From contig NC_069364.1 in the NCBI RefSeq assembly GCF_021730395.1, positions 81,895,501-81,959,500 of the forward strand: 64,000 nucleotides of DNA. Direction: 5' to 3'. The notes under the pieces were generated by a model that saw only the letters and a program-made list of their open reading frames with translations, was not told the DNA's origin and searched no databases. A program made the position numbers and the translations under genes. This DNA is from Mercenaria mercenaria. Its lineage: Eukaryota; Mollusca; Bivalvia; Venerida; Veneridae. Below, piece by piece: positions 23,756 to 36,179 of the stretch (position 1 is its first letter; each line of letters begins with the position of its first letter).

Positions 23756-24884
23756 GTACTTAATCAGCCATGTGCATTTTCTAGTTCATACACGGAAGTC
23801 GGTGTATTCATGTGATATTATATGATACTATAATGTTGCCGGGAGTTCATATAATATAGGTTATGTTTGTGGGATGCTCAAACAGTTGCGACCGCTCATA
23901 ACTTTGGCCAATATCATATTGAATGTGTATTTAAATTGAATTTTACCTGCGTTTTAATTCATAGTCCCACTTTTGCGAGAATTTTATGTTTATACACATT
24001 TATCTTAATGGTCTTCGATCGCTTTTTCGCTTGAGATTCCCACCAATAATCACAGTATGTATTCCAAAAATAAATAGTGAAAAGAATTAATAATTGTACA
24101 TTATTCAGGAATCAACTTTCAATTTGCTCAAATTCTATATCGCTGGAAAGATTGCTTTGTATTATGCGATTGATAAATTCGTAAAACTCCAGGGCTATTT
24201 TTGTCCATTTTTTTTTTTTTGATTGGCTATACTTCGTCCTACTATTGCTTTAAGAGGTTAGCTAAATCCTTGACTAAAACAAAATTAAAATTCATGACCA
24301 GCCCTCTAAAACATATAATAAAGGTAACATTTAACAGATATGTTTTATGTAACTTACAAACTGCATTATTTGCAGCATATTGAGGCTATAAATAAATATT
24401 TAGAGCAAGGTTGTCTCTCTAGAATTCTCTCCCTTGATTATCAATTCATCTGACTGGATTGCCTGTCTTACAATTGTTTTGGCCCTGATCGATAATTTCA
24501 TCCGGGAAAAATCACTGACTTGATTAAATTTTGTCCAGTTATGATGATTATTATAAGTAGAGCCTTTTGAATGCTGTATATTAGGCCAAATAAATAAATG
24601 AATAAAATATCGGTTACTATGTCATAATTATGTTTACCTATTATGCTAACAGGTCTTGTAAATCACTTACAGACCGCTCTAGAGATCTGAAAAATATTAA
24701 AGACATGTCCTACTTCTATCGTTCAAATATGAAATGAAATTTTATTCCGTAAAGTAAAATGAAATATTTTATAGTCACTTTGTTCATATAATTTTACTCT
24801 CATAGAAAGTAGAAACCAGGATAAGAAAACTGAAATTATACAAATGTTTGTTTTGTTTTAGTTGGATATAGAGTCATACAGTCA
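23756..24884. other. Upstream flank of gene B
   Basis: AT-rich DNA without a recognisable gene. It should hold the gene B promoter; no clear TATA box or motif stands out. Confidence 0.5.
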
Positions 24885-25140
24885 AAATGGCGCAGTTTAG
24901 GACATATTGCGGTTTTATCCAGTTTTTGATGATGGGAAAAGACCCCAGACGACCTCCATGCATGACATCATGCAGGCATGCGCGGACACCTGAGAAGACC
25001 CACCGGCCTTCCGTAAGAAGTCTGGATGGCATCCTCACATGAAAGATTTTACATTCCAAGTGAGGTTTCGAACCCATATCATTGTGGAAAAGTGATAAGA
25101 AGTCAGCTGACTTAGGCACTCGGCCAAGGGAGGCTCCTGA
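24885..25140 (-). mobile_element. tRNA-headed SINE, diverged copy
   Basis: Same family as 7981-8255. Minus-strand tRNA-like head near 25129-25108 (CTTGGCCGAGTGCCTAAG) and a mutated box B around 25063-25075; the body shows CCGTAAGAAGTCTGGATGGC and CATGACATCATGC. More substitutions than the first copy, so older. Confidence 0.75.
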
Positions 25141-25654
25141 TACAAATGTAATTTGGCATGTGTATAATGAATTCTGGACATTTTTATTTATTTCCCAACA
25201 AAGCAAGCAAAACATTCATGGCAACAGCCACTGTATGTAGTACTTACTATACTTAATTAATATAAAATCTATATTTAGTTGTAAAACTATCTTCCCTTCA
25301 TGTTCTGTGTAATCTTAAAATTCTCTTAAGAATGCATGGACAACCATAATGAATAGTTTCAATGATACATCTGTCAGGAACGTAGAAGCACCAAAGAAAC
25401 TAAAAGCTGAGAGCTGACAGTACAATATGAACAGTTAGCTGATACAGAAATTCTTCGGATAGTTCGGTTGTTCCTGCGTGTTCTTTAAAAAGTTATCTAT
25501 GAATGATTTTAGGGTCTCTTTGGATTCCGTTCATTCAAGAGAATACTTAGATCTATAGGGAACAATCGAATAAATTTCAAAACGCGCATTTAATAGTTTC
25601 ATGAAAAAATTTAGAATTCGTCTATGTATGCATGTGTTATCATTTGATTTGAAA

Positions 25655-25756
25655 ATCAGAACGACGACACGACACACGACAAAATGCTATTTGTTGTGTC
25701 CTCGTGCAGTCAGGTGGCGCCCAAAGTCGGCACGAAGACACGACAAAAATAGTCAC
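25655..25756. repeat. CGACACGACA-rich small repeat beyond the LINE stop
   Basis: Two CGACACGACA-type blocks of similar sequence, partly inverted (GTTGTGTCCTCGTGC / GGCACGAAGACACGACA), bracket a CAGGTGGCGCCC core. It could be the LINE 3' UTR or a separate small repeat abutting it. Confidence 0.5.
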
Positions 25757-26625
25757 TTAATAGTAGTGGGATGCGTTAACAGCATGTCTGAAATATTCAG
25801 GATCAGGCTGATGAACGATCAGGGGTGGCAGTTGATTCCATAGGGTAACGGTGTATGGAAAGAAAGAGAACTTAAAAACATTAATGTTTGTATGGATCTG
25901 CCTAAGGGAGTGGTCGTGCATATGACGTGTTCGTCTCAATGGCTGTACTAGATACGGAGGGACTGGAATAGCTACGTAACCATGAACGATTTTGTAAAAC
26001 ATGAAAAGTCTAGCAATTGTCCGTCTGTCCTCGAGTGTCTGCCAACTGAGATCATTTAACATGTTTGTTACACTATCATAATATGAATATTGACCCTTTA
26101 CCCACCTGGCAGCTCTTCTTTGCACCATTTCTATTTTATATATGTTTCTTTGTGTGTGTGGTGACCATACCGTAGAGGCATACTCTAGTTGTGGCCTAAC
26201 TGGAGTCTTGTAAAATTTAGTTATGTGTAAATTTCTTTCTGTTTTTTGTTATGTTCATGACCTGACATTTGCTGGGATTGAACTCCATCTCCCAGACATG
26301 CTCCCAAGTTTCTAGTTTCTGGAGATCCTGCTGTAGTGTGACGCAGTCTTGTTCTTTAGAGATTGTGAGGTAAACTGCGGTGTCATCTGCAAATAACCTG
26401 ACTTGTGATTGTAAGGACTGAGGTAGATCATTTATGTATAACAGGATTAAGAGAGGGCCAAGGACTGAGCCTTGAGGGACACCTGATGTGACAGGTACTT
26501 CATTCCGTCCACGAGTACTGACTGCGTTCTGCCAATCAGGAAGGACCTTATCCATGTGATAACCTGTAGTTAGCAGTGCGTGAGGCCGGTGCTTAAAATT
26601 TCCATGACATTGTATTCTCATGACG
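25757..26625 (-). mobile_element. 5'-truncated LINE (Jockey/CR1-type reverse transcriptase)
   Basis: Minus strand. 26621-26217 encodes reverse-transcriptase core motifs: VTSGVPQGSVLGPLLILLYI (block B), LFADDTAVYL with catalytic ADD, and WEMEFNPSKCQVM. 26215-25757 encodes FYKTPVRPQLEYASTVWSPH and then VQRRAARWVKGQYS to the end, the usual C-terminus of this group. Between NRKKFTHN and FYKTPVRP about 100 residues expected in the family are missing and the frame changes, so there is an internal deletion. No endonuclease or ORF1 upstream: typical 5' truncation at insertion. Not functional. Confidence 0.9.
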
Positions 26626-27001
26626 CCGTATGAAAATTTGGGAACAGAAAAAAATGTAATAAAAAGCGGTCCATATCCATTTATATAGCTATTCTGTAGA
26701 TGTTAAGAGTTGAGAGTTACTAATTATTTTGCAGCTACCTGACTGTCTTCTGCTACCAATTACTATCAATCTGTACCTGTTGTTTTCTCCAGAGATGTTA
26801 GTGTAGGTATGTTCGGATAAGCAGTGTGGGTAGTGTTAGTCCAACTAATTGTACTCGAGAGTTGAATATCGTTATATTTTTTTGACTTGTCGATATCTGC
26901 CTCTGAGCACAAATGAGGTGGGCAGGAATTGTGTTACAATAAAGCCATGGATCAAAAAAAGAAATACATACATAGAAAGCCTGTAATTTTCCCTTACCAA
27001 T
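26626..27001. other. Spacer between LINE and nested transposon block
   Basis: No feature recognised. Confidence 0.5.
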
Positions 27002-27749
27002 GATGTATATGTTGAGCGCAAATAACCAATCTGCGCTATTTACCAAACGCGCAGCGCATATAACAAATTTTTATACGTTGGTTATATGCGCAACGATTTA
27101 CAAATCGTTTCGCAGGATAAATTTACCCTGCATGATTTACCAAATGCGCAGCGCAAATAATAAATGTAACTTTATATATCAGAAATTTGCATTTCGTGTT
27201 TGATAAATCATGCAGTTGGTCAATTTATTAATAAATATAGATGTCAAATGCTGAATACCTTGGTACTTAAATTATGTGTCATAAATTTGTTTCTACATCA
27301 GTAAATTCACGGCAGTCATTCACCAGGTTTCAATACCTCCGATCTGATAAAAGATGTAATAAAACCCAAACATGCGTGAAGGTGTGATTTCCTCCAGCTT
27401 GCACACGTCGTCCTCTGGTATGTTTTAGGCTATTTTTATAATTTTCTACTTCACCCGAGCACACACTTAGCAAAATATCGTTTTTATTATATTGAAATAT
27501 CTTGAAATTTCACAATAATATTCTTTTTATCAACGGGAGCATATCTCTCAACATATCTAAGATAAAAGATGAAATAAAAAAGTCACAGAATTAAAAGAAA
27601 ATTCTTACAGATCTTATCTATATTATTATTATTATTATTATTAGAAGTAGTAGTATTATTTTATAGTACAAAATCGATTGAATAAAGAGTAGGCCTAATT
27701 TTCATCAAAACATAAACGAAATTTTATATTTTGTAGCTGCACAAGATAT

Positions 27750-29608
27750 GTGTTCGGTGCCCTGCGCTAAATGAAAATCTGGAAATTACTCTAATAACTT
27801 GAATATCTTTTATAAATCATATTAACTTTTACTTAGATTTACGATTACAGACTAAAACTATAATTTTTTATTAATCTAAATGGATCTATAATGTTGCACA
27901 TGTAACTTGCGTGGGAGGTCGATCCTGCGCTAATAGCCAAGTTTGAAATTACACTGTATTTCAAACATATTTCATTCATAAAACATACTAGGGCTGTCAT
28001 TGGTTGGGTCTTAGGCATATCGACAATACCGATATATCAGAAGACAAATATCGACGATACATCGATATACCGATTATTAAGTTAGATTAACAACCTTTTA
28101 GTTCATATGCATACTATATACCGTCCTGTAAATGCTATTTTTAGTTTTATTGCATACTTATCATATTACTGTTTGATTGTGTTGTATTTGTATTTATGAA
28201 ATAAAAGAAATAAAAATTAATAAAATCTTTCATTTTTATTTTGCCTTCACTTCTCTTTTACATTTATCTAAATGTACAATTTTGTGAACTTAATTGTTTT
28301 TGAGGGTCTGGGTGTTTATCTGGATAGTTTTTTCTCTCTGTAAAATATCGATTTTTGAAAATGGGAATCGATAATCGATCGACAAAAATATATCGTTGAT
28401 ACATCGATATCGTTTCTATCGATGACAGCCGTAAAACATACTATTTATGTAACTTTCAAATGAATACTGTAAAAAAAATGAATATAAAAAGAGTGATTTC
28501 TGTCATAACGAGAACGAAATATTACATTTTTTATCTGCGCAAGATGTGTGTCTGCGCTAATAATAAATCTGGAAATTACTCTAATAACCTGAATATCTTT
28601 TATAAATCATATTAACTTTTACTTTAATTTACGATTACAAACTAAAACTATAATTTTTCTAAATGGATCTATAATGTTACATCTGTAACTTGCGTGGGAG
28701 GTCGGTCCTGCGCTAATAGCAAAGTTTGAAATCACACTGTATTTCAAATATATTTCATTCATAAAACATACTATTTATGTAACTTTCAAATGAATACTTT
28801 AAAAAATGAATATAAAAAGAGTGATTTCTGTCATAACGAGAACGAAATATTACATTTTTTATCTGCGCAAGATGTGTGTCTGCGCTAAATGAAAATCTGG
28901 AAATTACTCTGATAACTTGAATATCTTTTATAAATCATATTAACTTTTACTTTGATTTACGATTACAAACTAAAACTATAATTTTTCTAAATGGATCTAT
29001 AATGTTACACCTGTAACTTGCGTGGGAGGTCGGCCCTGCGCTAATAGCAAAGTTTGAAATCACACTGTATTTCAAATATATTTCATTCATAAAACACACT
29101 ATTTATGTAACTTTCAAATGAATACTTTAAAAAACGAATATAAAAAGAGTGATTTCTGTCATAACGAGAACGAAATATTACATTTTTTATCTGCGCAAGA
29201 TGTGTGTCTGCGCTAATAATAAATCTGGAAATTACTCTAATAACTTGAATATCTTTTATAAATCATATTAACTTTTACTTTGATTTACGATTACAAACTA
29301 AAACTATAATTTTTCTAAATGGATCTATAATGTTACACCTGTAACTTGCGTGGGAGGTCGGTCCTGCGCTAATAGCAAAGTTTGAAATTACACTGTATTT
29401 CAAATATATTTCATTCATAAAACATACTATTTATGTAACTTTACAATGAATACTTTAAAAAACGAATATAAAAAGAGTGATTTCTGTCATAACGAGAACG
29501 AAATATTACATTTTTTATCTGCGCAAGATGTGTGTCTGCGATAATAATAAATCTGGAAATTACTCTAATAACCTGAATTTCTTTTATAAACCATATTAAC
29601 TTTTACTT
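27750..29608 (+). repeat. 328-bp tandem monomers in the left arm
   Basis: TGCGTGGGAG occurs at 27908, 28691, 29019 and 29347. The last three are spaced exactly 328 bp; the first gap is 783 because a 445-bp MITE plus its 8-bp duplication lies between. Each monomer has TGCGCAAGATGTGTGTCTGC, CTAAATGGATCTATAATGTT and TCATAACGAGAACGAAATAT. Copies are highly similar, suggesting recent array growth. Confidence 0.9.
27989..28433. mobile_element. 445-bp hAT-type MITE with perfect 8-bp target duplication
   Basis: Ends TAGGGCTGTCAT and ATGACAGCCGTA (12 bp, one mismatch), flanked by AAACATAC on both sides (27981-27988 and 28434-28441). Both subterminal zones are rich in ATCGATAT/CGATACATCGAT. The 8-bp duplication and TAGGG-type end are hAT hallmarks. 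Non-coding. Confidence 0.92.
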
Positions 29609-31240
29609 TGAGGCCATCCTTAAAAAATTGTTTGTTTGCAGTAACGCGACCGACTCACGAAAATCGCCGCGACTCAAACAGTTTTTTAACCCAAAACTCG
29701 GAATTTTTTTTTTATCGGTGCCATGTTTTTATTCTTTCCTGTTTCGTTATTTCTTTTGGGTAACTATTTGTATTTGTATACGTTTTCCTAGACAGTGTTC
29801 GTTGAGGTTCAACTACATGAATGATCGATATGACCGATAAGAAACAAAATATGTGAATGTTACGCTTTGGCCAGAGTTTTTTTATCTTTCGTTTTATGGG
29901 AGATTTTTGAAAAATGAGCAGGGGGAGGAGGGAATAAAAATAAAAATAAAAAGCTTGAAAGTCAGCATCTCGGAAAAAAATAAAAATAAAATAGAATTTT
30001 TTAAGATTTTTTTTATTTTGATGAACTTTCGTTTCAAGTTTTGTTTACTTGTGTTTGTGTCCAGTATTTAATATTGTGATGTATTGTTATGTTTTAAGAC
30101 TATAAAAGCCATTTATACAGGATGAACATTGAATAAAAGTTTCATGCATACTTGTGAATAAACTGCTTCAGGCACTGTAACTCACACTGGCAAGTCTTTA
30201 AAATTCAGAAAGCTTGTTTTACTTAATTTAACACGGTGGGGAAACCACGTGACTAAATCGGATAACGTGCACGCAAAAGCGCTAAAAATAGGCCCGCTTC
30301 AGGTATGTTTTTTCACTATAACTTTTTTGATCCGCAATTGTTTTAAACGAGATAACGTGCATAAACCCCGCAATAAAAAGCTCTTTCAGCGGATATATGT
30401 AACTTGATGAAACCCCCTCCCGTTTTTACGTAATCCTTGCCCAACCGATTCGAAAGATGCAAAATATTTTGGTAACGAACACGTCTGTTCACAAGTTACG
30501 CATCTAGGACAGATTCTGCAGAGAATTTTCGCTGGAATGTAGGTTTAGAATAAAGCTTGTCATTGTCCAAAGTCCTGTACCAAATATTTAACATGACTAT
30601 TCATGAATATTGAAGATATCGTAAGACAAAGGGTGCGGTAACGTACACGTTGCGGTTTTCAGGAGGTAACGTACACGTCATTTTCCCCAGAGGATAACGT
30701 ACACGTCAAAGACTATTTATCATGCATGTAGAACATATTTGTCTTTAAATGATTGAACTGTAAACATTTTGATATTGTTAAAAAAAGATGCAGATGCTGG
30801 AAATAGGCTGTTTTTCTTTCGATAGGTTAGTATATACACAAAAATGCTACAGTGAAAATGATCAGCGTCATTCCTCACCCTAACTTGGAAATAATTATAC
30901 GTTTACTGCTCTTTAAACGTTTCTTGTATATCTATACATAAAAAGGTAAAATGATAAAATTTTGAAATTATTTTGCTCTAAATATATCATATGCGCAACC
31001 GACCATGTATCTTTGAGTGAAAATGTTGACAGTTGTTTACGGGGGATGGAAGCCTAGTACTTGTTCTTTCCAGTAACGATGGTTAGTTTAGTTGTCCGCA
31101 CCATATGATTATGACGTTTGAAAGAGGACGTAAATCAAAGACAAACAAAAATAGGTATTAACATTTAATACGCACATAGTTATCATTGTTGCACCGAGGA
31201 TAACAGCATTAAAACTATCATAATTATTATCTATTTATAG

Positions 31241-31389
31241 CATGGAGAATGAATAAATGTGCCAGGAGTGCAGAAAGTCTTTTCGGAGAAAAAGTAATTT
31301 AAAGAGCACGAGAAGAGACACAGTGGAGCGTGTCCTTACCACTGTTGTGGGAAAAACTACTCTTCAAAAGCCCATCTAACCAGACATCG
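31241..31389 (+). pseudogene. C2H2 zinc-finger exon remnant inside the TTAA element
   Basis: Reads CQECRKSFRRKSNLK, then after a one-base frame change EHEKRHSGACPYHCCGKNY and SSKAHLTRH: two C2H2 fingers with a recognisable linker (second linker position decayed). Flanked by an acceptor-like TTTATAG (to 31240) and a donor GTAAGT at 31390, so it looks like an internal exon picked up from a host zinc-finger gene and now broken. No neighbouring exons seen in the element. Confidence 0.75.
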
Positions 31390-31454
31390 GTAAGTTCGGA
31401 TATATTCAATTCATCAAAATCTGTTTTTAATTTATCAGTCTAAATCTAAGATCA

Positions 31455-31512
31455 TAATGTATGGGTAGAGCGTTGGACTTGTAGCCCGGAGGCCGTGGGT
31501 TCGAATTACGTC
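31455..31512 (+). other. tRNA-like fragment (D-arm 3' half to T-arm)
   Basis: GGTAGAGCGTTGGACTTGTA, then a GTGGGTTCGAATTAC block with a box-B-like GGTTCGAAT. The 5' acceptor and first half of the D-arm are absent, so it is not a functional tRNA. A SINE head or tRNA pseudogene. Confidence 0.5.
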
Positions 31513-31911
31513 CGCAGTATTTGACTGCTACCATCACAATGCATTCGTTCCTCGCGAGTACTGGCAGAACTCAAGGAAACAGTCATGGAGAGTGGACGAT
31601 ATAATGTGTATGAATTTTACTCTACAATCGATCTAAAATTATAAATTATTAAAGAAACCTATACACTTTAAGTTTTTTTTCTATCAAGAATCGACTAAAA
31701 TGATGCCACAGCAAGTACTAGACTCCCATTCTCTATCAGCAACTGTCAACTTTCCCACATAACGTTTGAACGTGGCAACATTGTATGGAAAGTCTTACAG
31801 CGCTTGTAATGTTATGATTTATCCTTAGCGTTGGAGTCCTGAAATTATGGTTGCAGGGGTGTATGCGCTAGATCGAATCTAATTACCAATGTTGGGGACA
31901 TGTGTAAGTGG

Positions 31912-31984
31912 CTCGTAAGCTCAGTCGGTAGAGCTTTTGCCTTATAAGCAAAAGGCCCCGGATTTGAGTCCCGGTCAGGCTGCA
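31912..31984 (+). other. tRNA-like sequence, decayed (anticodon loop CTTATAA)
   Basis: D-arm AGCTCAGTCGGTAGAGCT pairs; the anticodon stem TTTGC/GCAAA encloses loop CTTATAA (anticodon TAT by position); the T-arm reads CCGGATTTGAGTCCCGG. The acceptor ends do not pair convincingly and box B is off consensus, so this is a tRNA-derived repeat or pseudogene rather than a working tRNA-Ile. Confidence 0.55.
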
Positions 31985-31989
31985 TATCG

Positions 31990-32080
31990 TTAGCGAGGGG
32001 CTCGAATTCATGACCGTCTATCAGTAACAGGTTACAGCGACTTGAGATAAGCGACCTTAAGCACTTGACAACGGAGACTG
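31990..32080 (-). mobile_element. SINE fragment, third copy
   Basis: Minus strand shows an A-box-like GTCAAGTGCTTAAGGTCGC and a B-box-like AATTCGAGCCCC, in the order and spacing of the SINE at 7981-8255. It sits head-to-tail against the tRNA-like sequence at 31912-31984. Confidence 0.5.
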
Positions 32081-33570
32081 ATCATAAATGTATGTGGTAA
32101 CATTGTTCAAGAGTAAAATAAAACGTGAAAAATAAAGGTTTCCTTTAAATCTAAATTTCAAAGGAATCTTTATTCGACGGCAGGCTTTCCAGTCCGTCAT
32201 TATTTCACAACAACTTTGGCCAGGCTCCTAATATTAGGGTACGCCCATGTACTGTATTCCATAACATCAAACACTTTTAAAAAGTTCCAACATATCATCA
32301 AAGGCTTAAAGATACATGAATACTTATGCCAATGATGATATGGTACTATAATGTTAAAATACTGTACACATGCGTGGTTGATATGAGTGGCCTTGCGAAG
32401 AAGGTAACTTTGTGTTTCCTCGACAGGTCAAATTATCCATTTGATATTTATGAAATCAGTACTCAACTGTATTAAATTATTGTATGGATTTTTATAACTG
32501 AAAAATGGGACTACCTAGAGTTATGGTTCTTCGATACTGCACATCCTCCCATTGTGTTCTATCATTGTGTGAAGTAACAAATTGCACCATTAATACTTCT
32601 TGAGTTATGCTCCGGACAAGAAGCGTGACGGACGCCTATCAGTCGGCAGACGGACAGACAGATAGACGACGGAAAAGTGATACCTATATGTCGCAGCTAC
32701 TTTGTAGCAGGCGACACAAAAACTGTCTAAGTTATCTGTACTTGTTTAAAAATACTCACATTTTTATAAAATCGCAATCCAATATAGCTTAGTTTAGTTT
32801 AATAGTTAATTATAATCTCTTTAATGTTTATACATGTACAATAAATTAGGAAAAAAAATGAAATCATTATCAAAACATATAAGATATTTGATTTTGTGAC
32901 TTAACCGAGTCTGTTATTTTAAAGCTTTGAATGTAATTGACGCATTTATAGATCTATATTATCAGAATATGTCAGCATTTATAACTTAATCAATCATGGA
33001 ATGGCTATAGTCTTTAGATATGCTAAATTTAGGTCAATACTGATATGTTGTTTCAGTAAGGAGGTCTAAATGAATATCTAGCTGACCAGCAAAATGATAT
33101 GTCACTAACCTCCAGAAAGAATAACATATTACTCCCGCACGATAGTTTTAAACGACAACGTGTTTATATTATTGGTTGATTGTTATGGTCCCATGCATAA
33201 CTGAACTGAAAAATGTTGTCAATGATACAAATAAAGTGCATGCTGTCATATTATACAAAAAGATTTTCTGTATTGAAATGTTTTAATGAAGAAAATCATG
33301 GTTATCAAACATGTTATTCGTTCGAGTTATCGGTCGGAATTTATACTAATTCCAGCATCTTTTAACAATACCAAAAAATGTTTACAGTTCAACGGGTCAT
33401 CAAAAAGATTTGAACACATGGATTTGATTAAACACCGCTGACAGAAAAAACTATATGGTTTATTCCCAGAAACCTAATCGACTTTTGATATTTGGAAAGA
33501 AAACAAGTTGACATTTTAAATGGAAACTGCTAACAAAGTCTACTTGTCAAAATAACATACACGTTTAGAC

Positions 33571-33708
33571 CATAAAATTCCAACTGCTGCTCATTTTCAC
33601 TGTAGCATTTCTGTATATAATAGCCTATCGAAAGAAAAACATAAAATTCCAACTGCTGCTCATTTTCACTGTAGCATTTCTGTATATAATAGCCTATCGA
33701 AAGAAAAA
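33571..33708 (+). repeat. Exact 69-bp tandem duplication at inner edge of right arm
   Basis: 33571-33639 and 33640-33708 are identical (CATAAAATTCCAACTGCTGC...). The second copy includes the start of the right inverted arm; the left arm has one copy only. Identity implies a very recent event. Confidence 0.9.
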
Positions 33709-34643
33709 CAGCCTATTCCCAGCATCTGCATCTTTTTTAACAATATCAAAATGTTTACAATTCAGTCATTTAAAAACAAAGATGTTCTACATGCGTGATA
33801 AATAGTCTTTGACGTGTACGTTACCCTCTGGGGAAAAATAAGGTGTACGTTACCGCACCCTTTGTCTTACAATATCTTCAATATTCATGAATAGTCATGT
33901 TAAAAATTTGGTACAGGACTTTGGACAATGACAAGCTTTATTCTAAACCTACATTCCAGCGAAAATTCTCTGCAGAATATGTCCTAGATGCGTAACTTGT
34001 GAACAGACGTGTTCGTTACCAAAATATTTTGCATCTTTCGAATCGGTTGGGCAAGGATTACGTAAAAACGGGAGGGGGTTTCATCAAGTTACATATATCC
34101 GCTGAAAGAACTTTTTATTGCGGGGTTTATGCACGTTATCTCGTTTAAAACAATTCCGTATCAAAAAAGTTATAGTGAAAAAACATACCTGAAGCGGGCC
34201 TATTTTTAGCACTATTGCGTGCACGTTATCCGATTTAGTCACGTGGTTTCCCCACCGTGTTTAAGTGGAAGACAAAAATTATTTTATCTGTTACAACAGC
34301 CACAGTAAATTTCAGTGACAGCAAGTAGAGACTAAACACGTCTGGTATAAAGTGGCTTAGTAGTATAGTAGTTTTGGTGGTTTGGTTTGCTTGCATCTTC
34401 TGCTGTGTAACCTCTGCTTTTTATACATAATATTTACTTATTGTATCTTTCACCAATATCATCTTTAACGAGCTAACTTTACAGTTTATGCCAGCTCATA
34501 ATATACTGGATTTTATCAGCAAAATAAAGTATTTAATAACTTTGAATAACAGTCACAGTGCAGAGGGCAAGATTTTTTTTCAGTGATGAAAAACGAAAGA
34601 TAATCTAGCAAAAAGTAATCTGAAAATTTACCTCATTTAACTC

Positions 34644-34742
34644 ATTTGCACCTTTTTATAATACACTTAGTTCAAGTACTGAAGTTGCTTCTGTAATTTG
34701 CACCTTTTTATACTACACTAAGTTCAAGTACTGAAGTTGCAT
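34644..34742 (+). repeat. ~52-bp tandem duplication
   Basis: ATTTGCACCTTTTTATA followed by AGTTCAAGTACTGAAGTTGC occurs twice, 52 bp apart, with three or so differences. Confidence 0.85.
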
Positions 34743-36179
34743 CACTTTTTGTCAAAATATTGTCTCCAATAAAAAGTATTCTTTATTATTCTTTATACAC
34801 TTATGAATTCTATTGAAGTTACAAAAGAAATGGACCATCTGTCTGAGATTTTGCCAACACTACCAGCTGCTTTATGCCAGACAGTCCCAAGCCTGTGTAA
34901 AGTGTGAGGGGTCACCATTGAAATAAAAATGTAAAAAAAATCTGCTGTTACAAAAATTTATTTGTTCTGCAAACAACTAATTAATGTTTTGAATAAAATT
35001 TAATGTCAAAGCACCTTTGATATTGTATTACCTTTCTATGGCAAACTTGTAAGTTGAATCTATTGAAAACAAAATGTGAGTAAGACAATCTTTAGACAAT
35101 TTAATACTTTTAATATTGTCACTTTTATGAAATGAGTATTATGTACAATAGTATTATTTCCCGAAAAATATATATTTTGAAAAGTGTCTAAAAAATTTTG
35201 GACACAATCATCGTCCATCCACCCATGTAGAAAGAGAGAGAAAAAACGTTAAAGATTATCGGTAATTATTCAGTGATAAACTAAGTAATGTTGACCTTGT
35301 TTTCATGATCATTTTACACCCCCTGTAAGAGCTAAAAGAAGTGTGTCAGTATCTTGACATCTGAAGCGGAGATCAAAGCGGTATTTTTGCTCGAGATTGT
35401 CATGGCATTACGTCATGTTTTCGCGCCATGTGCATGTATCACTGTCTGATCGTACCACATCAGTTCTTAAAATTGCTGAGAAATAGAAATCAATAAAAAA
35501 TTTCTTCTTTAATTTGTTATCAAAAGCGAATGTGCTATATCCCGTATAAAAGGTAAATGTCTCAAACGATAGTTACTATAGTGGATATCCTACCTCTGTG
35601 ACCTATTTGCCCTCGAGGAATTTACATTATTGTTTGACAAGAAAAACTTTTAAATTGTTGGTCAAAAAATACATGTACAAAGATTCATTTAAAACTTATT
35701 AAAACCCGCAGTGACATCACATTGCTTTATTTTAAAATCGCATTTCTACTTACGTTCACGAGGTCACGTAACCTTTTCTGCCGCACTAACAGAAATCTGT
35801 TTGCCAAAAATCGTCTTACTCCATGTATTGTAATCGCAGCCGCTTTTTCATTATTTAAGATTTTTTTATTCTGTTTTTTGTACTTTCTGGTCAAAAGTCT
35901 GAATTTTAAGCCCATAGTATTCATCATTTATTTACTTTTAGAAAGAAATAAGTAAGTAAGATCGCGCTGTTTGAATTTTTACAAATGATTATATGAAAAT
36001 TCGACCGTTTTTATAGAATTTTGCCTACATTTCTGTCGATATCTTATAAAAATCATTATAGAAATCAAAAAGTATTATTTCTCAAGGGGTGTTGAAAACT
36101 TCAAGCGAAAATATTAAATAATGAATGCACTACGCACGGTTTTTGTGTACGTGTCGATGTAAATTAGATGTTACGATAC

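Larger units (their letters stand above)
30232..34260. mobile_element. 4-kb TTAA-flanked element with ~630-bp inverted arms
   Basis: 30232-30869 is repeated as reverse complement in 33655-34260 with few differences. TTAA flanks both sides (30228-30231 and 34261-34264), the target used by piggyBac-type transposons; the ends read CACGGTGGGG. Each arm carries several copies of an AACGTACACGTC-like motif (left arm at 30261, 30351, 30471, 30637, 30665, 30692). The core, about 30870-33570, holds a zinc-finger exon remnant and tRNA-like pieces but no transposase, so the element is non-autonomous. High arm identity suggests recent activity or gene conversion. Confidence 0.85.

Noticed and set aside
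31912-31984. Functional tRNA-Ile(TAT) gene
   Set aside because: D-arm and anticodon arm fold, but the acceptor stem does not pair and box B is off consensus; better read as a SINE head or pseudogene.
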